Positions 7,954-18,434 of a DNA stretch of 57,585 nucleotides are shown in pieces. How positions within the stretch are numbered: the first letter of the stretch is position 1; every line of letters starts with the position of its first letter. The DNA is from Pelagibacterales bacterium SAG-MED30 (GTDB taxonomy: Bacteria > Pseudomonadota > Alphaproteobacteria > Pelagibacterales > Pelagibacteraceae): the NCBI GenBank assembly GCA_014653775.1, contig JACWEA010000006.1, positions 1 to 57,585 of the forward strand. The letters run 5' to 3'. A model generated the notes under the pieces. That model made no database searches and was not told where the DNA came from. It worked only from the letters and a program-made list of their open reading frames with translations. The position numbers and the translations under genes were made by a program.

Positions 7954-9164
7954 TGAGAAGAGTGGTTATAACAGGTTTAGGAATTATTTCTTGCTTAGGT
8001 AATAATCAGGAGGAAGTTCATCAATCATTATTGAATTCGAAATCTGGAATTTCTTATGCTGAGGAATATAAGGAACATAATCTTAAAAGCCACATTCATG
8101 GCAAACCAAATATAAAACTTGAGAGTCATATTGATAGAAAAACGATAAGATTTATGGGTTCTGGATCTGCTTATAACTATATAGCAATGAAAGAAGCTAT
8201 AGAAGATTCAGGATTAGAGGAAAAAGATATAAGTAATTTTAAAACTGGAATTGTTATGGGTTCTGGAGGGCCTTCAATTGAAAATGTAATTTTAGCTGCA
8301 GACAAAACTAGAGCTAAAACTCCAAAGTTAATGGGACCATTTGTAGTTCCAAGAACTATGGCTAGCACTGCTTCAGCAACACTTGCTGTTCCCTTTAAGA
8401 TTAAAGGAATTAATTACACAATGAGTTCTGCTTGCGCTACTAGTGGGCACTGTATTGGAAATTCTATGGAATTAATCCAAATGGGTAAGCAAGATATTGT
8501 TTTTGCTGGTGGTAGTGAGGAAATACACTGGGCAATGACTGCTATGTTTGATGCAATGACTGCTTTATCTTCAAAATATAATGATACTCCTAAAACGGCT
8601 TCAAGAGCCTATGATAAAAACAGAGATGGTTTTGTTATTGCTGGAGGAGGAGGAGTATTGGTGCTCGAAGAATATGAGCATGCAAAAGCTAGAGGGGCCA
8701 AAATATATGCAGAATTAACTGGTTACGGAGCAACTTCTGATGGATATGATATGGTAGCGCCATCAGGTGAAGGAGCTGTAAGATGTATGAAAATGGCTAT
8801 GGCAACTGCTAAAAATAAAATTGATTATATAAATACTCATGGAACGTCTACTCCAGTTGGAGATATTACTGAATTAAATGCAGTAAAAGAAACTTTTGGA
8901 ACTGAAATTCCAAAAATAAGTTCAACAAAGTCTTTATCAGGTCATCCATTAGGTGCAGCTTCAGTTCATGAAGCAATCTATTGTTTAATTATGATGAAGA
9001 ATAATTTCATTGCTGGTTCAGCAAATATAAATGAAATGGATGAAGAAGCAGAAAAATTCCCAATTATTGCAAAAACTGAGGCAGGGGCAACTTTAAATAC
9101 GGTTATGTCTAATAGTTTTGGATTTGGTGGTACTAATGCCGCATTAATTTTTGAAAAGGTTTAA
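7953..9164 (+). CDS. fabB: 3-oxoacyl-ACP synthase I
   Basis: This condensing enzyme elongates acyl-ACP, including the unsaturated intermediates made by FabA. The Cys-His-His triad is complete: Cys161 in [12 protein letters not shown], His296 in [11 protein letters not shown] and His331 in [12 protein letters not shown]. The C-terminal [10 protein letters not shown] loop is intact. At 403 residues it matches FabB. Pairing with fabA (a 1-base overlap) and with fabI two bases downstream makes FabB more likely than FabF. Confidence 0.96.
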   Translation: MRRVVITGLGIISCLGNNQEEVHQSLLNSKSGISYAEEYKEHNLKSHIHGKPNIKLESHIDRKTIRFMGSGSAYNYIAMKEAIEDSGLEEKDISNFKTGIVMGSGGPSIENVILAADKTRAKTPKLMGPFVVPRTMASTASATLAVPFKIKGINYTMSSACATSGHCIGNSMELIQMGKQDIVFAGGSEEIHWAMTAMFDAMTALSSKYNDTPKTASRAYDKNRDGFVIAGGGGVLVLEEYEHAKARGAKIYAELTGYGATSDGYDMVAPSGEGAVRCMKMAMATAKNKIDYINTHGTSTPVGDITELNAVKETFGTEIPKISSTKSLSGHPLGAASVHEAIYCLIMMKNNFIAGSANINEMDEEAEKFPIIAKTEAGATLNTVMSNSFGFGGTNAALIFEKV

Positions 9165-9166
9165 TA

Positions 9167-9958
9167 ATGAATTTTATGAAGGGTAAAAAAGGATTGATAA
9201 TGGGTGTTGCCAACGAAAGATCTATTGCTTGGGGTATTTCACAAAAGCTTGCTGAGGTTGGAGCTGACCTTGCATTCACTTACTTAGGTGATGCTTTAAA
9301 AAAAAGGGTAATTCCTTTAGCAGAAAAATTAAATTCTAAAATAACATTTAGTTGTGATGTCGAAAAAAAAGAAGAAATAATAAAATTATTTGAAAATATA
9401 AAATCTCAATGGGGTGAAATTGATTTTGTAGTTCATGCTGTAGCTTTTTCGGATAAATCAGAATTATCTGGAGAATATTTAAATACTACTAGAGAAAACT
9501 TTTTAAGAAGTATGTTAATCTCCTGCTTTTCTTTTACTGAGGTTGCAAAAGAAGCATCTAAAATAATGAAAAATGGTGGGAGTTTGTTAACTTTAACTTA
9601 TGAATCTACTAAGGCCATTCCAAATTATAACGTAATGGGTGTTTGTAAATCTGCTCTTGAGGCAAGTGTAAAATATCTAGCAAGAGATTTGGGAGCTAAG
9701 GGCATGAGAGTAAACGCGATCAGTGCAGGACCTATCAAAACATTGGCTGCTTCTGCTATTGGGGATGCAAAATTCTTATATAAATGGAATGAGGATCATT
9801 CTTTCCTAAAAAGAAACGTAGATATACATGATGTTGGAAATTCTGCATTATATCTATTAAGTGACCTTGCAAATGGAGTTACAGGTGAAATTCACTATGT
9901 AGATGCTGGATATAACAAAGTTGGAATGCCTGATCCGAAAAATATCTCTAAAGAGTAA
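9167..9958 (+). CDS. fabI: Enoyl-ACP reductase (NADH), FabI type
   Basis: FabI carries out the last reduction of each fatty-acid elongation cycle. It is a short-chain dehydrogenase with the FabI-specific cofactor loop GVANERSIAWGI (13-24) in place of TGxxxGIG. The catalytic Tyr154-x6-Lys161 lies in NYNVMGVCK, with the second conserved Tyr at 145. The C-terminal VTGEIHYVDAGYN is typical. The ATG at 9176 (residue 4) is an alternative start. It follows fabB by two bases. Confidence 0.96.
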   Translation: MNFMKGKKGLIMGVANERSIAWGISQKLAEVGADLAFTYLGDALKKRVIPLAEKLNSKITFSCDVEKKEEIIKLFENIKSQWGEIDFVVHAVAFSDKSELSGEYLNTTRENFLRSMLISCFSFTEVAKEASKIMKNGGSLLTLTYESTKAIPNYNVMGVCKSALEASVKYLARDLGAKGMRVNAISAGPIKTLAASAIGDAKFLYKWNEDHSFLKRNVDIHDVGNSALYLLSDLANGVTGEIHYVDAGYNKVGMPDPKNISKE

Positions 9959-9961
9959 ACT

Positions 9962-10111
9962 ATGCTAGTTTTAGTTTGGTTTGTAGTTTGTATTATATTT
10001 GCATTTGTTCATTTTTTTCTTGGAAACTCAGGACATGCCTTGGAATTATTTGCCCTTCTAAGTGCAATAGCATTATTCTTAATTAATAAAATCAAATATA
10101 AAGTAAAATGA
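9962..10111 (+). CDS. 49-residue membrane peptide at the end of the fab operon
   Basis: An ATG at 9962, three bases after the fabI stop, opens a frame to TGA at 10109-10111. The product is two hydrophobic stretches (about residues 1-20 and 26-41) separated by GNSGHALE and ending in the basic tail KIKYKVK, so probably a small two-span inner-membrane protein. Tight spacing to fabI and membrane-protein composition support it. No family is recognised. Confidence 0.55.
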   Translation: MLVLVWFVVCIIFAFVHFFLGNSGHALELFALLSAIALFLINKIKYKVK

Positions 10112-10219
10112 ATTATTCCAAATAACTTCTTATAATCATATACTAACATTCCATACTTCTACTTCTTTACTGAATGTTTTATATAAAGTTATAAAATTCT
10201 TGGCCAATACTTTGGATAA

Positions 10220-10618
10220 TCACCTATTATTTAAATCTAAAATATCTCGATTACATTTCATGGTATCTACAAAATGAATTTTTTTATATTTAGATTTACT
10301 TATTTTATATGGTATTTTTCTATTAATTATAATAAATGATGATTTACATACGCTAATAATATTATCAAACTCACTTATTCCTACATTATTGTCAATACAG
10401 ACAGCACTAGCATTTAAATGCCAAAGAGCAAATAGGTCTGCAAAAAATCTTATATTGTTCCCATGAGCTATAATTACTTTATCATTTTTCTTTATTCCAA
10501 TATTTTTAAAATATCCAATCCTATATTTTATTTCTTGAAAAAATTCATTCTTATTCCAAAATTCCCCAGTTTCATAATCTTTGATATTTCCTAAATCAGA
10601 AAATAGAAAAGGATACAT
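10220..10618 (-). pseudogene. N-terminal remnant of an AMP-binding (ANL) acyl-CoA/acyl-ACP ligase
   Basis: The 132 residues resemble only the first quarter of an ANL enzyme. They include FFQEIKYRIGYFKNIGIKKNDKVIIAHGNN, like the family's L...A..L...GV..GD.V.....N, then a DLFALWHLNASAVCIDNN segment matching the 'A.l..GA..vPld' strand. The AMP-binding P-loop (SGTTGxPK type) and everything after it are missing. The frame ends in TGA at 10220, continues in the same frame for 27 sense codons and meets another TGA at 10136. It starts two bases after the pnp stop, so it is probably transcribed as the pnp operon tail. The rest of the 10112-10219 gap holds nothing else I recognise. A functional short protein is not excluded. 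Confidence 0.6.
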
Positions 10619-10620
10619 TA

Positions 10621-12693
10621 TTATTCAGAGGCTTGTTTCATCGAAAGTTTAACCTTACCTCTATCAAAACCAATTACTTTAACTTTTACTTCATCACCTT
10701 CTTTGACAATATCAGTAACTTTAGCAACTCTTTTATCTGCTAACTCTGAGATATGAACAAGTCCATCTTGTTTTCCTAAAAAATTAACAAATGCCCCAAA
10801 CTCCATAATCTTCATCACTTTACCAGAATAAATTTTATTCATTTCAGCTTTTGCCGTGATGTCTTTAATCATTTGCAAAGCAATATTTCTTGCCTCTTCG
10901 TCTGGAGCAGCTACTGTCACTACTCCTTCATCGTTCACATCAACTTTAGCACCCGATTTTTCAACTATCTCTCTGATTGTTGCTCCACCCTTTCCTATAA
11001 CAGCTGCTATATCTTTTTTATCAACATTAACTTTTTCCATTTTTGGTGTATGTTTTCCAACATCTGCTCTAGACTTGCTTATAGCTTTATTCATTTCTCC
11101 TAAAATATGAATTCTTCCTTCTTTTGCTTGACTTAATGCTTGCTCCATAATTTCAAAAGTAATACCAGTAATTTTAATATCCATTTGAAGTGAAGTAATT
11201 CCATCTTTAGTACCTGCAACTTTAAAGTCCATATCTCCTAAATGATCTTCATCACCCAAAATGTCAGATAAAACACTAAAATCATTTCCTTCTTTAATTA
11301 ACCCCATTGCGATACCTGCAACTGGCTCTTTTATAGGTACCCCAGCATCCATTAATGCAAGTGATGTTCCACAAACTGTAGCCATTGAAGAAGAACCATT
11401 AGACTCCGTAATCTCTGAAACTACCCTAAAAGTATATGGAAAAGATTCTATTGAAGGTAACGAAGAATGAATTGCTCTCCATGCTAATTTACCATGACCT
11501 ATCTCTCTTCTACCAGTTCCAATTCTACCAGTTTCTCCAACTGAAAAAGGGGGGAAATTGTAGTGAAGCATAAATCTCTCTCTTCTTAAACCATCTAAAC
11601 TCTCGATTCTTTGTTCATCATCAGATGTACCTAATGTAGCAGTCACAATTGCTTGGGTTTCTCCCCTAGTGAACAATGCTGATCCATGAGTTCTTGGTAA
11701 AACTCCAACTTCACAAGAAATTTGTCTTACATCTGATAAACCTCTACCATCAATTCTGTTTTTGTTTTTAAGAATATCAGTTCTAACAATAGATTTTTCA
11801 AGATTTTTAAGCACAGAATTTACATCAAGATCAGTGTAATTTTCATTTTCTTCATAAAGCTTTTTAGCTTTATCAGTAATTTCTGAAATTTGATTTGATC
11901 TATCTTGTTTATCTCTTGTTGCAAAAGCTTTCTTCAAATCTTCAGTAAAAGTTTCTTCAAGTTTTTTCTTAACTTCGGATAAATCTTTCTTTTCGAATGT
12001 CCATTCAGGTTTTTTACATTCTTTTGCAAGTTCTTCTATCATTTCAATTACTGGAACAAACCCATCATGGCCAAATTTAACAGCGTTTAACATTTCTTCT
12101 TCAGTTAAACCATTAGCTTCGGACTCAACCATAAGGACTGCATCTTTTGTTCCAGCAACTACTAAATCTAATTTAGATTTTTCTAATTCAACTTTAGAAG
12201 GATTTAATACATATTTGCCATCTATATATCCTACTCTAGATGCACCAACTGGACCTTTAAAAGGCATACCTGAAATTGCTAATGCAGCTGAAGAAGCCGT
12301 AATAGATAAAATATCTGCTTCATTTTCTTTATCGTAAGAAATTACAGTTGGTAATAACTGAACTTCATTTTTAAATTCTTCAGGAAACAACGGTCTAATG
12401 GGTCTATCAATTAATCTTGAAATTAATGTTTCACTTTCAGTTGGTCTTGCTTCTCTTTTAAAATATCCACCTGGAATTTTTCCAGCAGCATAATATTTTT
12501 CTTGATAATTTACAGATAAAGGAAAGTAATCTACCTCTGGATTTACTTTCTTCGCTCCCACTACTGTTGCTAAAACAACTGTTTCACCACATGTTGCTAT
12601 AATTGCACCGTCTGCCTGTCTTGCTATTTTACCTGTCTTTAAACTTATTTTTTTTCCTGCTACTTCAATTTCCTTCTTATATTCTTTAAACAT
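10621..12693 (-). CDS. pnp: Polyribonucleotide nucleotidyltransferase (PNPase)
   Basis: PNPase is a phosphorolytic 3'-to-5' exoribonuclease in RNA decay and quality control. Two RNase PH-like halves are visible: the N-terminal one with [22 protein letters not shown] and [12 protein letters not shown], and the catalytic second one with [28 protein letters not shown] and the metal-binding Asp region [20 protein letters not shown] domain (about 555-612, [12 protein letters not shown]) and an S1 domain (about 620-688, [19 protein letters not shown]) close the protein. Its 690 residues are normal. It follows rpsO in the conserved nusA-infB-rbfA-rpsO-pnp order. Confidence 0.98.
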   Translation of the reverse strand: MFKEYKKEIEVAGKKISLKTGKIARQADGAIIATCGETVVLATVVGAKKVNPEVDYFPLSVNYQEKYYAAGKIPGGYFKREARPTESETLISRLIDRPIRPLFPEEFKNEVQLLPTVISYDKENEADILSITASSAALAISGMPFKGPVGASRVGYIDGKYVLNPSKVELEKSKLDLVVAGTKDAVLMVESEANGLTEEEMLNAVKFGHDGFVPVIEMIEELAKECKKPEWTFEKKDLSEVKKKLEETFTEDLKKAFATRDKQDRSNQISEITDKAKKLYEENENYTDLDVNSVLKNLEKSIVRTDILKNKNRIDGRGLSDVRQISCEVGVLPRTHGSALFTRGETQAIVTATLGTSDDEQRIESLDGLRRERFMLHYNFPPFSVGETGRIGTGRREIGHGKLAWRAIHSSLPSIESFPYTFRVVSEITESNGSSSMATVCGTSLALMDAGVPIKEPVAGIAMGLIKEGNDFSVLSDILGDEDHLGDMDFKVAGTKDGITSLQMDIKITGITFEIMEQALSQAKEGRIHILGEMNKAISKSRADVGKHTPKMEKVNVDKKDIAAVIGKGGATIREIVEKSGAKVDVNDEGVVTVAAPDEEARNIALQMIKDITAKAEMNKIYSGKVMKIMEFGAFVNFLGKQDGLVHISELADKRVAKVTDIVKEGDEVKVKVIGFDRGKVKLSMKQASE

Positions 12694-12746
12694 TTCATTT
12701 CCATTTCGTTTCGTTCTTTTCGTTCCATTTTATCAGTTTCAATTTT

Positions 12747-12995
12747 TTATTTTCTTAAATTCAATTTTGATATCACATTCTTGTAAGAATCTGCTTTATT
12801 CCTCTTCAAGTATTCTAACAATTTTTTTCTTCTGTTTACTGCTTTTAACAATCCAACAGAAGAATGCTTATCTTTTTTAAATTGTTTTATGTGTTTTGAG
12901 AGATTTTCTATCTTCTCAGTTAGCAACACAATCTGTATCTCTGAAGATCCAGTATCATTATTATGAATTGCTAATTCTTTTACTTTAGTATTCAT
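12747..12995 (-). CDS. rpsO: 30S ribosomal protein S15
   Basis: S15 nucleates assembly of the 30S platform by binding 16S rRNA. Family hallmarks are present: NDTGSSEIQIVLLTEKIENLSKHIKQFKKDKHSSVGLLKAVNRRKKLL, covering the conserved D.GS.E.Q.. stretch, the HxxD/HS turn and the LL..V..R...L helix. At 82 residues it is a few shorter than the usual 89, mostly at the N terminus. It lies between rbfA and pnp; truB, normally here or nearby in alphaproteobacteria, is missing. Confidence 0.96.
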   Translation of the reverse strand: MNTKVKELAIHNNDTGSSEIQIVLLTEKIENLSKHIKQFKKDKHSSVGLLKAVNRRKKLLEYLKRNKADSYKNVISKLNLRK

Positions 12996-13007
12996 ACTTA
13001 TTTTTCC

Positions 13008-13376
13008 TTATTTATTTGTTTGTTTTATTAAGTTTTCTATTTTTTCTGCATACTCAAATGACTCATCTTTTCTAAAGAGTATTTTGGGTAAAAATTTCAT
13101 AAATACCTTCTTCGATAAAATTTTTCTTATTAAATACGAGTATTCTTTTAGAGTTAATATAACTTCATCTGCATTTTTTCCACCTAAAGGCATCACATAT
13201 GCTTTTGCAATTTTCAAATCTTGACTCATCCTAACTTCAGTAACTGTTATAGTATTTGTTTCCAAATTAGGTACTTTAGCTTCGTTTCTAATAAAAATCA
13301 TACTTAAAGACTGTTTGATCATTTCTCCAACTCTGAGCTGTCTTTGTGAAATAGTTTTTCCAAATCTATCTGCCAT
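13008..13376 (-). CDS. rbfA: Ribosome-binding factor A
   Basis: RbfA is a small KH-type factor for late 30S maturation. The 122 residues show the family pattern: RQLRVGEMIKQSLSMIF at the N terminus, ITVTEVRMSQDLKIAKAYVMPLG in the middle (the conserved V..V..S.DL..A.V...), and LPKILFRKDES at the C-terminal strand (the P.l.F..D.s motif). The start overlaps the infB stop (13376). rpsO starts 12 bases further on, directly where truB would be expected. Confidence 0.94.
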   Translation of the reverse strand: MADRFGKTISQRQLRVGEMIKQSLSMIFIRNEAKVPNLETNTITVTEVRMSQDLKIAKAYVMPLGGKNADEVILTLKEYSYLIRKILSKKVFMKFLPKILFRKDESFEYAEKIENLIKQTNK

Positions 13377-15601
13377 TATACTGTTCTCTCTTTTGATATA
13401 ACATTAAATGCCTCTATAGTATCGTTTTTTTGAAAATCCATATATTCTTTTATCGTAATTCCACATTCCTGACCATTGCTTACTAGTTTCACTTGATTTT
13501 TTTCTCTAAAAATAGTTCCAATTTTTCCCGTATGAATGATTGTCCCATCTCTAATTAATCTAACCTCAGAATTGCTTGTTATTTCTCCTTCGATAATTTT
13601 ACACCCAGCAACTTTTCCTGCTCCAGAAACTTTGAATATTTCTAAAACTTGAGCATTTCCTGTAATAGCTTCTTCCACATCTGGAGAAAGTAATCCTGAC
13701 ATTTTTTTTTTAATATAATCCAAAACTTCATAAATTATGTTATATGAAGAAATTTTTATATTTTCATTTTCTGCAAGTTTTTTTGCTTCCTTACTTGGTT
13801 TAACATTAAAGGCAATCAATACTGCATTTGATGCTTTAGCTAATGTTACATCTGTTTCAGTAACCATTCCAATATCTGCTAAAATTATTTTTGGTTTTAC
13901 TTCTTCATGTTTAATTTGACTAACAGCATTTTTAATTGCTTCTGAAGATCCATGAACATCAGATTTTATAATTAAATTTAGTTCTTCTATTGATTTATCT
14001 GAAAAAGCAGATTCTTGGGTAGCAAATGACAATGGATTTTTTCCATCTTTACTTTCTTGAGCTCTATTTTCACTTAAAGTTTTAGCTTCCTTCTCGCTTT
14101 CTAGGACGATAAAATCATCTCCGGCTTTAGCCGCACCATTAATTCCTAAAATTTCAACTGGTGTAGAGGGTGATGCTTTGTCAATATTTTTTCCTTTGTC
14201 ATTTATAATTGCTCTAACTTTTCCCCATTTAAGCCCACTGACAAAAAAATCTCCTTTTTTTAATGTTCCAGTTGTAACTATAATTGTTGCAACTGGACCT
14301 CTACCTACATCAATTTTTGATTCTAATACAACTCCAGTTGCTTTAGTATCAAAGTCAGTTTTTAAATCTAATATTTCTGCTTGAAGCACAATTGATTCTA
14401 TAAGTTTGTCTAAATTTTTTTTTGTTTTTGCTGAAATTTCTACCATTAAAGTGTCTCCTGATAAATCCTCTGCTATTAGCTCATGCTCTAACAATTGATT
14501 TTTAATCTTTTGGGGATCTGCCTCAGGCAAGTCACATTTATTAATAGCTACAACTATAGGAACTTTTGCTGCCTTTGCATGTTTTATCGACTCTACTGTT
14601 TGTGGTTTTACTCCATCATCAGCAGCAACAACGAGTACAACTATGTCCGTTAATCTTGAACCTCTTGCTCTCATCTCTGTAAATGCTGCATGGCCTGGTG
14701 TGTCAATAAATGTTAATTTATGAGATTTATTTTCAATTTGATAAGCTCCAATATGTTGTGTAATCCCACCAAATTCTCCTGAAACTACATTTGCACTTCT
14801 TAAAACATCAAGCACTGAAGTCTTTCCATGATCGACGTGACCCATCACTGTCACAATTGGTGGTCTATTTTTTAAATTTTCTACTCTTGTTAATTTTATT
14901 TTTTTAATTATTTCTTCTGCTTTTTCTTCTCTTATAGGATTATGTCCAAATTCTTTGACCAAGTATTCCGCTGTATCAGCTGCTAAACTTTGATTGATTG
15001 TAACAGTTACACCCATACCAAATAAATGTTTAATCACATTACTTGACTGCTCAGCCATACGGTTGGCGAGTTCTCTAACTGTAATTACTTCTGGTATGTT
15101 TATGTCTCTTTTTATTGGTTTAAGATTCTCTTTATTTTCACTCTTATTTAAATTTTTTTGTTCTTTTTCTCTAGCTCTTTTAACCGAAGCTAAACTTCTT
15201 TGTCTTGCTTCTATCTCATCACTTAAAGCTCTTGAAACTGTCAATTTAACTTCCCTTTTTTGAGTTCCAGATTTTTGTTTCTTCTCTTTTCCTTCGATAT
15301 CACTCTTGATACGTCTTGTAGCTCTTTGCTCAGCTAATTTTCTTCTTTCAAAATCATTTGAAATTGGAGGTGTTTTTCCTCCAAATGAAGGTTTAAACGG
15401 AGCTCCACGATTAAAAGTTGATGTTGATTTAAATTTTCCTCCAGTACCTGAGGGTCTAAAAGAACTTCCTTTTTTTACAAAATTTTTTTTAGATTTATCA
15501 ATTAATACTGATTTTTTACCTTGTGTTTTAGCTATCTCTATATTCTTTATAGATTTTTTTGCTATGCCTGAAATTGTTAATTTTGTTTTTTTGTTTTCCA
15601 T
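13376..15601 (-). CDS. infB: Translation initiation factor IF-2
   Basis: IF-2 is the GTPase that brings initiator tRNA to the ribosome. The N-terminal 150 or so residues are basic and low-complexity, and the conserved IF2-N motif ([12 protein letters not shown]...VIKHLFGMG) follows at about 170-195. The G domain has [23 protein letters not shown] and SAKTKKN. C-terminal beta-barrels and the tRNA-binding domain complete 741 residues, compact for the family. It overlaps rbfA by one base and follows nusA by 10 bases. Confidence 0.98.
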   Translation of the reverse strand: MENKKTKLTISGIAKKSIKNIEIAKTQGKKSVLIDKSKKNFVKKGSSFRPSGTGGKFKSTSTFNRGAPFKPSFGGKTPPISNDFERRKLAEQRATRRIKSDIEGKEKKQKSGTQKREVKLTVSRALSDEIEARQRSLASVKRAREKEQKNLNKSENKENLKPIKRDINIPEVITVRELANRMAEQSSNVIKHLFGMGVTVTINQSLAADTAEYLVKEFGHNPIREEKAEEIIKKIKLTRVENLKNRPPIVTVMGHVDHGKTSVLDVLRSANVVSGEFGGITQHIGAYQIENKSHKLTFIDTPGHAAFTEMRARGSRLTDIVVLVVAADDGVKPQTVESIKHAKAAKVPIVVAINKCDLPEADPQKIKNQLLEHELIAEDLSGDTLMVEISAKTKKNLDKLIESIVLQAEILDLKTDFDTKATGVVLESKIDVGRGPVATIIVTTGTLKKGDFFVSGLKWGKVRAIINDKGKNIDKASPSTPVEILGINGAAKAGDDFIVLESEKEAKTLSENRAQESKDGKNPLSFATQESAFSDKSIEELNLIIKSDVHGSSEAIKNAVSQIKHEEVKPKIILADIGMVTETDVTLAKASNAVLIAFNVKPSKEAKKLAENENIKISSYNIIYEVLDYIKKKMSGLLSPDVEEAITGNAQVLEIFKVSGAGKVAGCKIIEGEITSNSEVRLIRDGTIIHTGKIGTIFREKNQVKLVSNGQECGITIKEYMDFQKNDTIEAFNVISKERTV

Positions 15602-15611
15602 AGCTCATCTC

Positions 15612-17165
15612 TCAATCTTTGTATATAATATTTCTTGCTGACATAATTAATTCATCCGCTTCTTCTTTTGATAAAGCAAAATCTTCCAGATAACCTTGAA
15701 TTTTAACTCTTTCACCTTTAACTATGTCATATCCACCTGTTAACTCGTCTGATGCAAGGTCAGCAAAATCTTCTAATGTTAAAATTTTTTGTTCACCTAA
15801 CGTTACTAACATTCCAGGAGTTAATCCTTTTAAATTTATCAAAGAGTCTTCAAGACCAAGGTCTTTTATTCTTTGAGAAATATCCTCTTGATCTTTTTCA
15901 TGAAATTCTTTTGCTCTTTCAATTAATGCTTTAGCAGTATCTTCCTCTATACCCTCAATCTTAGATAATTTTTCAACAGAACTATCTTTTATATCATCAA
16001 TTGTAGAAAATCCTTCAGCTACTAATAGTTGTCCAAGTGTTTCATCTAATTCTAAATTTTTAACAAAATATTCAGTTTTTTCTTTAAACTCTTGCTGTCT
16101 TCTTTCAGAGTCTTCCTGATCAGTCATAATGTTAATTTCATAATTTAATAGCTTGGTTGCTAATCGAACATTTTGTCCTCTTCTACCTATAGCTTTACTC
16201 AAATTTTCTTCTGTTAAAATAACGTCAAGTTTTTTTCTTTCCAAATCAATATTAACCCTTTGTACTTCCGCTGGAGATAATGCATTTGAAACTAAAAGTG
16301 CAGGATCCTCTGACCAGTTCACTATGTCTATTTTTTCTCCTTGAAGTTCATTGACTACTGCTTGAACTCTTGATCCTCTCATACCAACACATGCTCCAAC
16401 AGGATCTAAAGAGGTGTCAACAGCTTTAACACAAATTTTTGCTCTACTTCCAGGATCTCTAGATGATGATTTTATTTCTATTAAACCATCATAAATTTCT
16501 GGAACTTCTTGCACAAAAAGCTTTTCCATAAATTTGGGATGTGCTCTTGATAAAAAAATTTGTTGACCTCTTGGTTCTCTTCTAACATCATAGCAATAAG
16601 CTTTAATTCTATCACCAGCTTTAATATTTTCTCTAGGTATTATTTCATTTTTTTGAATAATTGCCTCTGTTCTTCCTAAATCTACAATAATATTTCCAAA
16701 CTCTAATCTTTTAACTATACCACTTAAAATTGTATCTTTTTTATCAATAAAATCATTATACTGTCTTTCCCTTTCTGCCTCTCTAACGTTAGAGCTAATT
16801 ACTTGTTTAGCAGTTTGAGCGGCTATTCTTCCAAAATCAAAAGATGGTAAAGGTTGAAGAACTTCATCTCCAATTTTTTTATCTTTATTTATTTCACTAA
16901 GAATTATCGCATCTTCAAGGTTAATTTCTGTATTTGCGTTTTCTGGATTTTCAGAAATTATTAGTTTTCTAAAAAGTTCAATATCACCATTTTCCCTATT
17001 AATTAAAACTTTAATTTCATTTTCTTGTCCAAATTTAGATTTAGCAGCTTTTGCTATACCTGTCTCCATTGAACTAATGATTAATTCTTTATCAATAGAT
17101 TTCTCTAAAGCTACAGCTTCTGCTATTCTTAATAATTCTAATTTATCTGCTCTTTTATTTAACAC
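15612..17165 (-). CDS. nusA: Transcription termination/antitermination factor NusA
   Basis: NusA binds RNA polymerase and nascent RNA to modulate pausing, termination and antitermination. Domains: an N-terminal polymerase-binding region (1-125), S1 (about 133-200, with IVKRLEFGNIIVDLG), KH1 with DPVGACVGMRGSRVQAV, KH2 with AIGRRGQNVRLA, and C-terminal acidic helix-hairpin repeats from about 365. The start is GTG at 17163-17165. Its leader contains a hairpin plus U-tract ending 16 bases before the start, suggesting attenuation. The neighbours rimP and ylxR, normal partners of nusA, are absent from both flanks. Confidence 0.97.
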   Translation of the reverse strand: MLNKRADKLELLRIAEAVALEKSIDKELIISSMETGIAKAAKSKFGQENEIKVLINRENGDIELFRKLIISENPENANTEINLEDAIILSEINKDKKIGDEVLQPLPSFDFGRIAAQTAKQVISSNVREAERERQYNDFIDKKDTILSGIVKRLEFGNIIVDLGRTEAIIQKNEIIPRENIKAGDRIKAYCYDVRREPRGQQIFLSRAHPKFMEKLFVQEVPEIYDGLIEIKSSSRDPGSRAKICVKAVDTSLDPVGACVGMRGSRVQAVVNELQGEKIDIVNWSEDPALLVSNALSPAEVQRVNIDLERKKLDVILTEENLSKAIGRRGQNVRLATKLLNYEINIMTDQEDSERRQQEFKEKTEYFVKNLELDETLGQLLVAEGFSTIDDIKDSSVEKLSKIEGIEEDTAKALIERAKEFHEKDQEDISQRIKDLGLEDSLINLKGLTPGMLVTLGEQKILTLEDFADLASDELTGGYDIVKGERVKIQGYLEDFALSKEEADELIMSARNIIYKD

Positions 17166-17181
17166 TTTTTTTGTTTATCCC

Positions 17182-17208
17182 AAAAAAAAATGGGCTAAGG
17201 CCCATTTT
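17182..17208 (-). terminator. Intrinsic terminator after metK / possible nusA leader attenuator
   Basis: A 9-bp stem (AAAATGGGC at 17187-17195 with GCCCATTTT at 17200-17208) with a 4-base loop is followed on the minus strand by nine U residues. It is one of only two strong intrinsic terminators in the window. It sits 57 bases after metK and only 16 bases before the nusA start, downstream of a plausible nusA promoter, so it may also act as an attenuator. Confidence 0.85.
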
Positions 17209-17230
17209 GTAAATTCAATAATGTAAATGG

Positions 17231-17258
17231 AATATATAAAAGATTTTTTTTAATTCAA
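17231..17258 (-). promoter_or_regulatory. Candidate promoter for the nusA operon
   Basis: On the minus strand TTGAAT (17253-17258), a 16-base spacer and TATATT (17231-17236) form a near-consensus housekeeping promoter in the 99-base metK-nusA gap. Initiation near 17224 would give a leader of about 60 bases containing the hairpin at 17187-17208. AT-rich DNA throws up such matches by chance. Confidence 0.45.
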
Positions 17259-17264
17259 CTGAAA

Positions 17265-18434
17265 CTATCTTGAAAAAACACTAGCTTTATCAGTCTTTTC
17301 CCAAGAAAATGCACCGTCTGTTTCTGGAGTCCTTCCAAAATGACCATATGCAGCAGTCTTTTCATAAATTGGTTTATTAAGACTAAGCATTTCTCTTATA
17401 CCCCTAGGACTTAAATCAAAATTTTCTTTTATTTTTTCCTCAACAAATTTATTTTTTTCTAAATCATTATCAAATAAATCTACATATATTGATAAAGGTT
17501 TTGAAACTCCAATCGCATAAGCTAATTGAATCAAGCATTTATCTGAAATTTTTGAAGCTACTACATTTTTAGCAATATATCTGGAAGCATAAGCTGCAGA
17601 TCTGTCAACTTTGGTCGGATCTTTCCCAGAAAAAGCACCTCCGCCATGAGGAGCTGCACCTCCATAAGTATCTACAATAATTTTTCTACCTGTTAATCCA
17701 CAATCACCATCAGGTCCGCCAATTACAAAGTTTCCTGTTGGATTTACATAAAACTCATCTTCATTGAAACCCTCTAAAAAATAATTTGGAATAGAATTTA
17801 GCATATAGGGTCTTAAAAGATCTCTCACTTGAGCTTGATTTACATCTGCCGAATGTTGAGAAGATATTACCACAGATTTTACCCTTTTTGGTTTACCATT
17901 TTCATATTCAAAAGTTACTTGGCTTTTAGAATCTGGTTCTATGTTTTTTAATTTTCCAGATTTACGATCCTCTGCCATTAATCTCAATATTTTATGTGAA
18001 TAATAAATAGGTGCTGGCATTAATTCTTCTGTTTCTTTACATGCATATCCAAACATAATACCTTGATCGCCTGCTCCTTCATCTTTATTGCCAGATGAAT
18101 CTACACCCATTGCTATATCTACAGATTGAGAATGTAAGTGACATTCAATTTTAGTCGCATCCTTCCACGTAAAACCTTCTTGGTCATATCCAATATCTTT
18201 AATACAATTTCTTACTTTTTGAATTAATTCATCTTTTTTAATTTCTGGACCTCTAACTTCACCTGCTAACACAACTTTATTAGTTGTTGTTAAAGTTTCA
18301 CATGCAACTCTAGAAAAAGGATCATTAGATAAATAACTATCTACAACCATATCTGAAATTCTGTCTGAAACTTTATCAGGGTGACCTTCCGATACAGATT
18401 CACTAGTAAAAAGATAATTTTTTAAATTACTCAT
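17265..18434 (-). CDS. metK: S-adenosylmethionine synthetase
   Basis: MetK makes S-adenosylmethionine from methionine and ATP in the cytosol. The start [28 protein letters not shown] has the conserved GHPDK loop. [12 protein letters not shown] and the P-loop-like region [20 protein letters not shown] are both intact. At 389 residues it is full length. Its start overlaps the lnt stop by 4 bases, so it is translated from the long tsaB-lnt transcript; that leaves no leader for a SAM riboswitch directly upstream. Confidence 0.98.
   Translation of the reverse strand: MSNLKNYLFTSESVSEGHPDKVSDRISDMVVDSYLSNDPFSRVACETLTTTNKVVLAGEVRGPEIKKDELIQKVRNCIKDIGYDQEGFTWKDATKIECHLHSQSVDIAMGVDSSGNKDEGAGDQGIMFGYACKETEELMPAPIYYSHKILRLMAEDRKSGKLKNIEPDSKSQVTFEYENGKPKRVKSVVISSQHSADVNQAQVRDLLRPYMLNSIPNYFLEGFNEDEFYVNPTGNFVIGGPDGDCGLTGRKIIVDTYGGAAPHGGGAFSGKDPTKVDRSAAYASRYIAKNVVASKISDKCLIQLAYAIGVSKPLSIYVDLFDNDLEKNKFVEEKIKENFDLSPRGIREMLSLNKPIYEKTAAYGHFGRTPETDGAFSWEKTDKASVFSR

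Noticed and set aside
12694..12746. Repeated TTTCGTT/CATTTC units between rpsO and pnp
   Set aside because: Short imperfect repeats in a 53-base spacer with no stable hairpin or terminator; probably low-complexity drift.
15306..15641. 111-codon open frame antisense to the infB N terminus
   Set aside because: It arises from the low-complexity IF-2 N-terminal region; no start signal or domain supports it.
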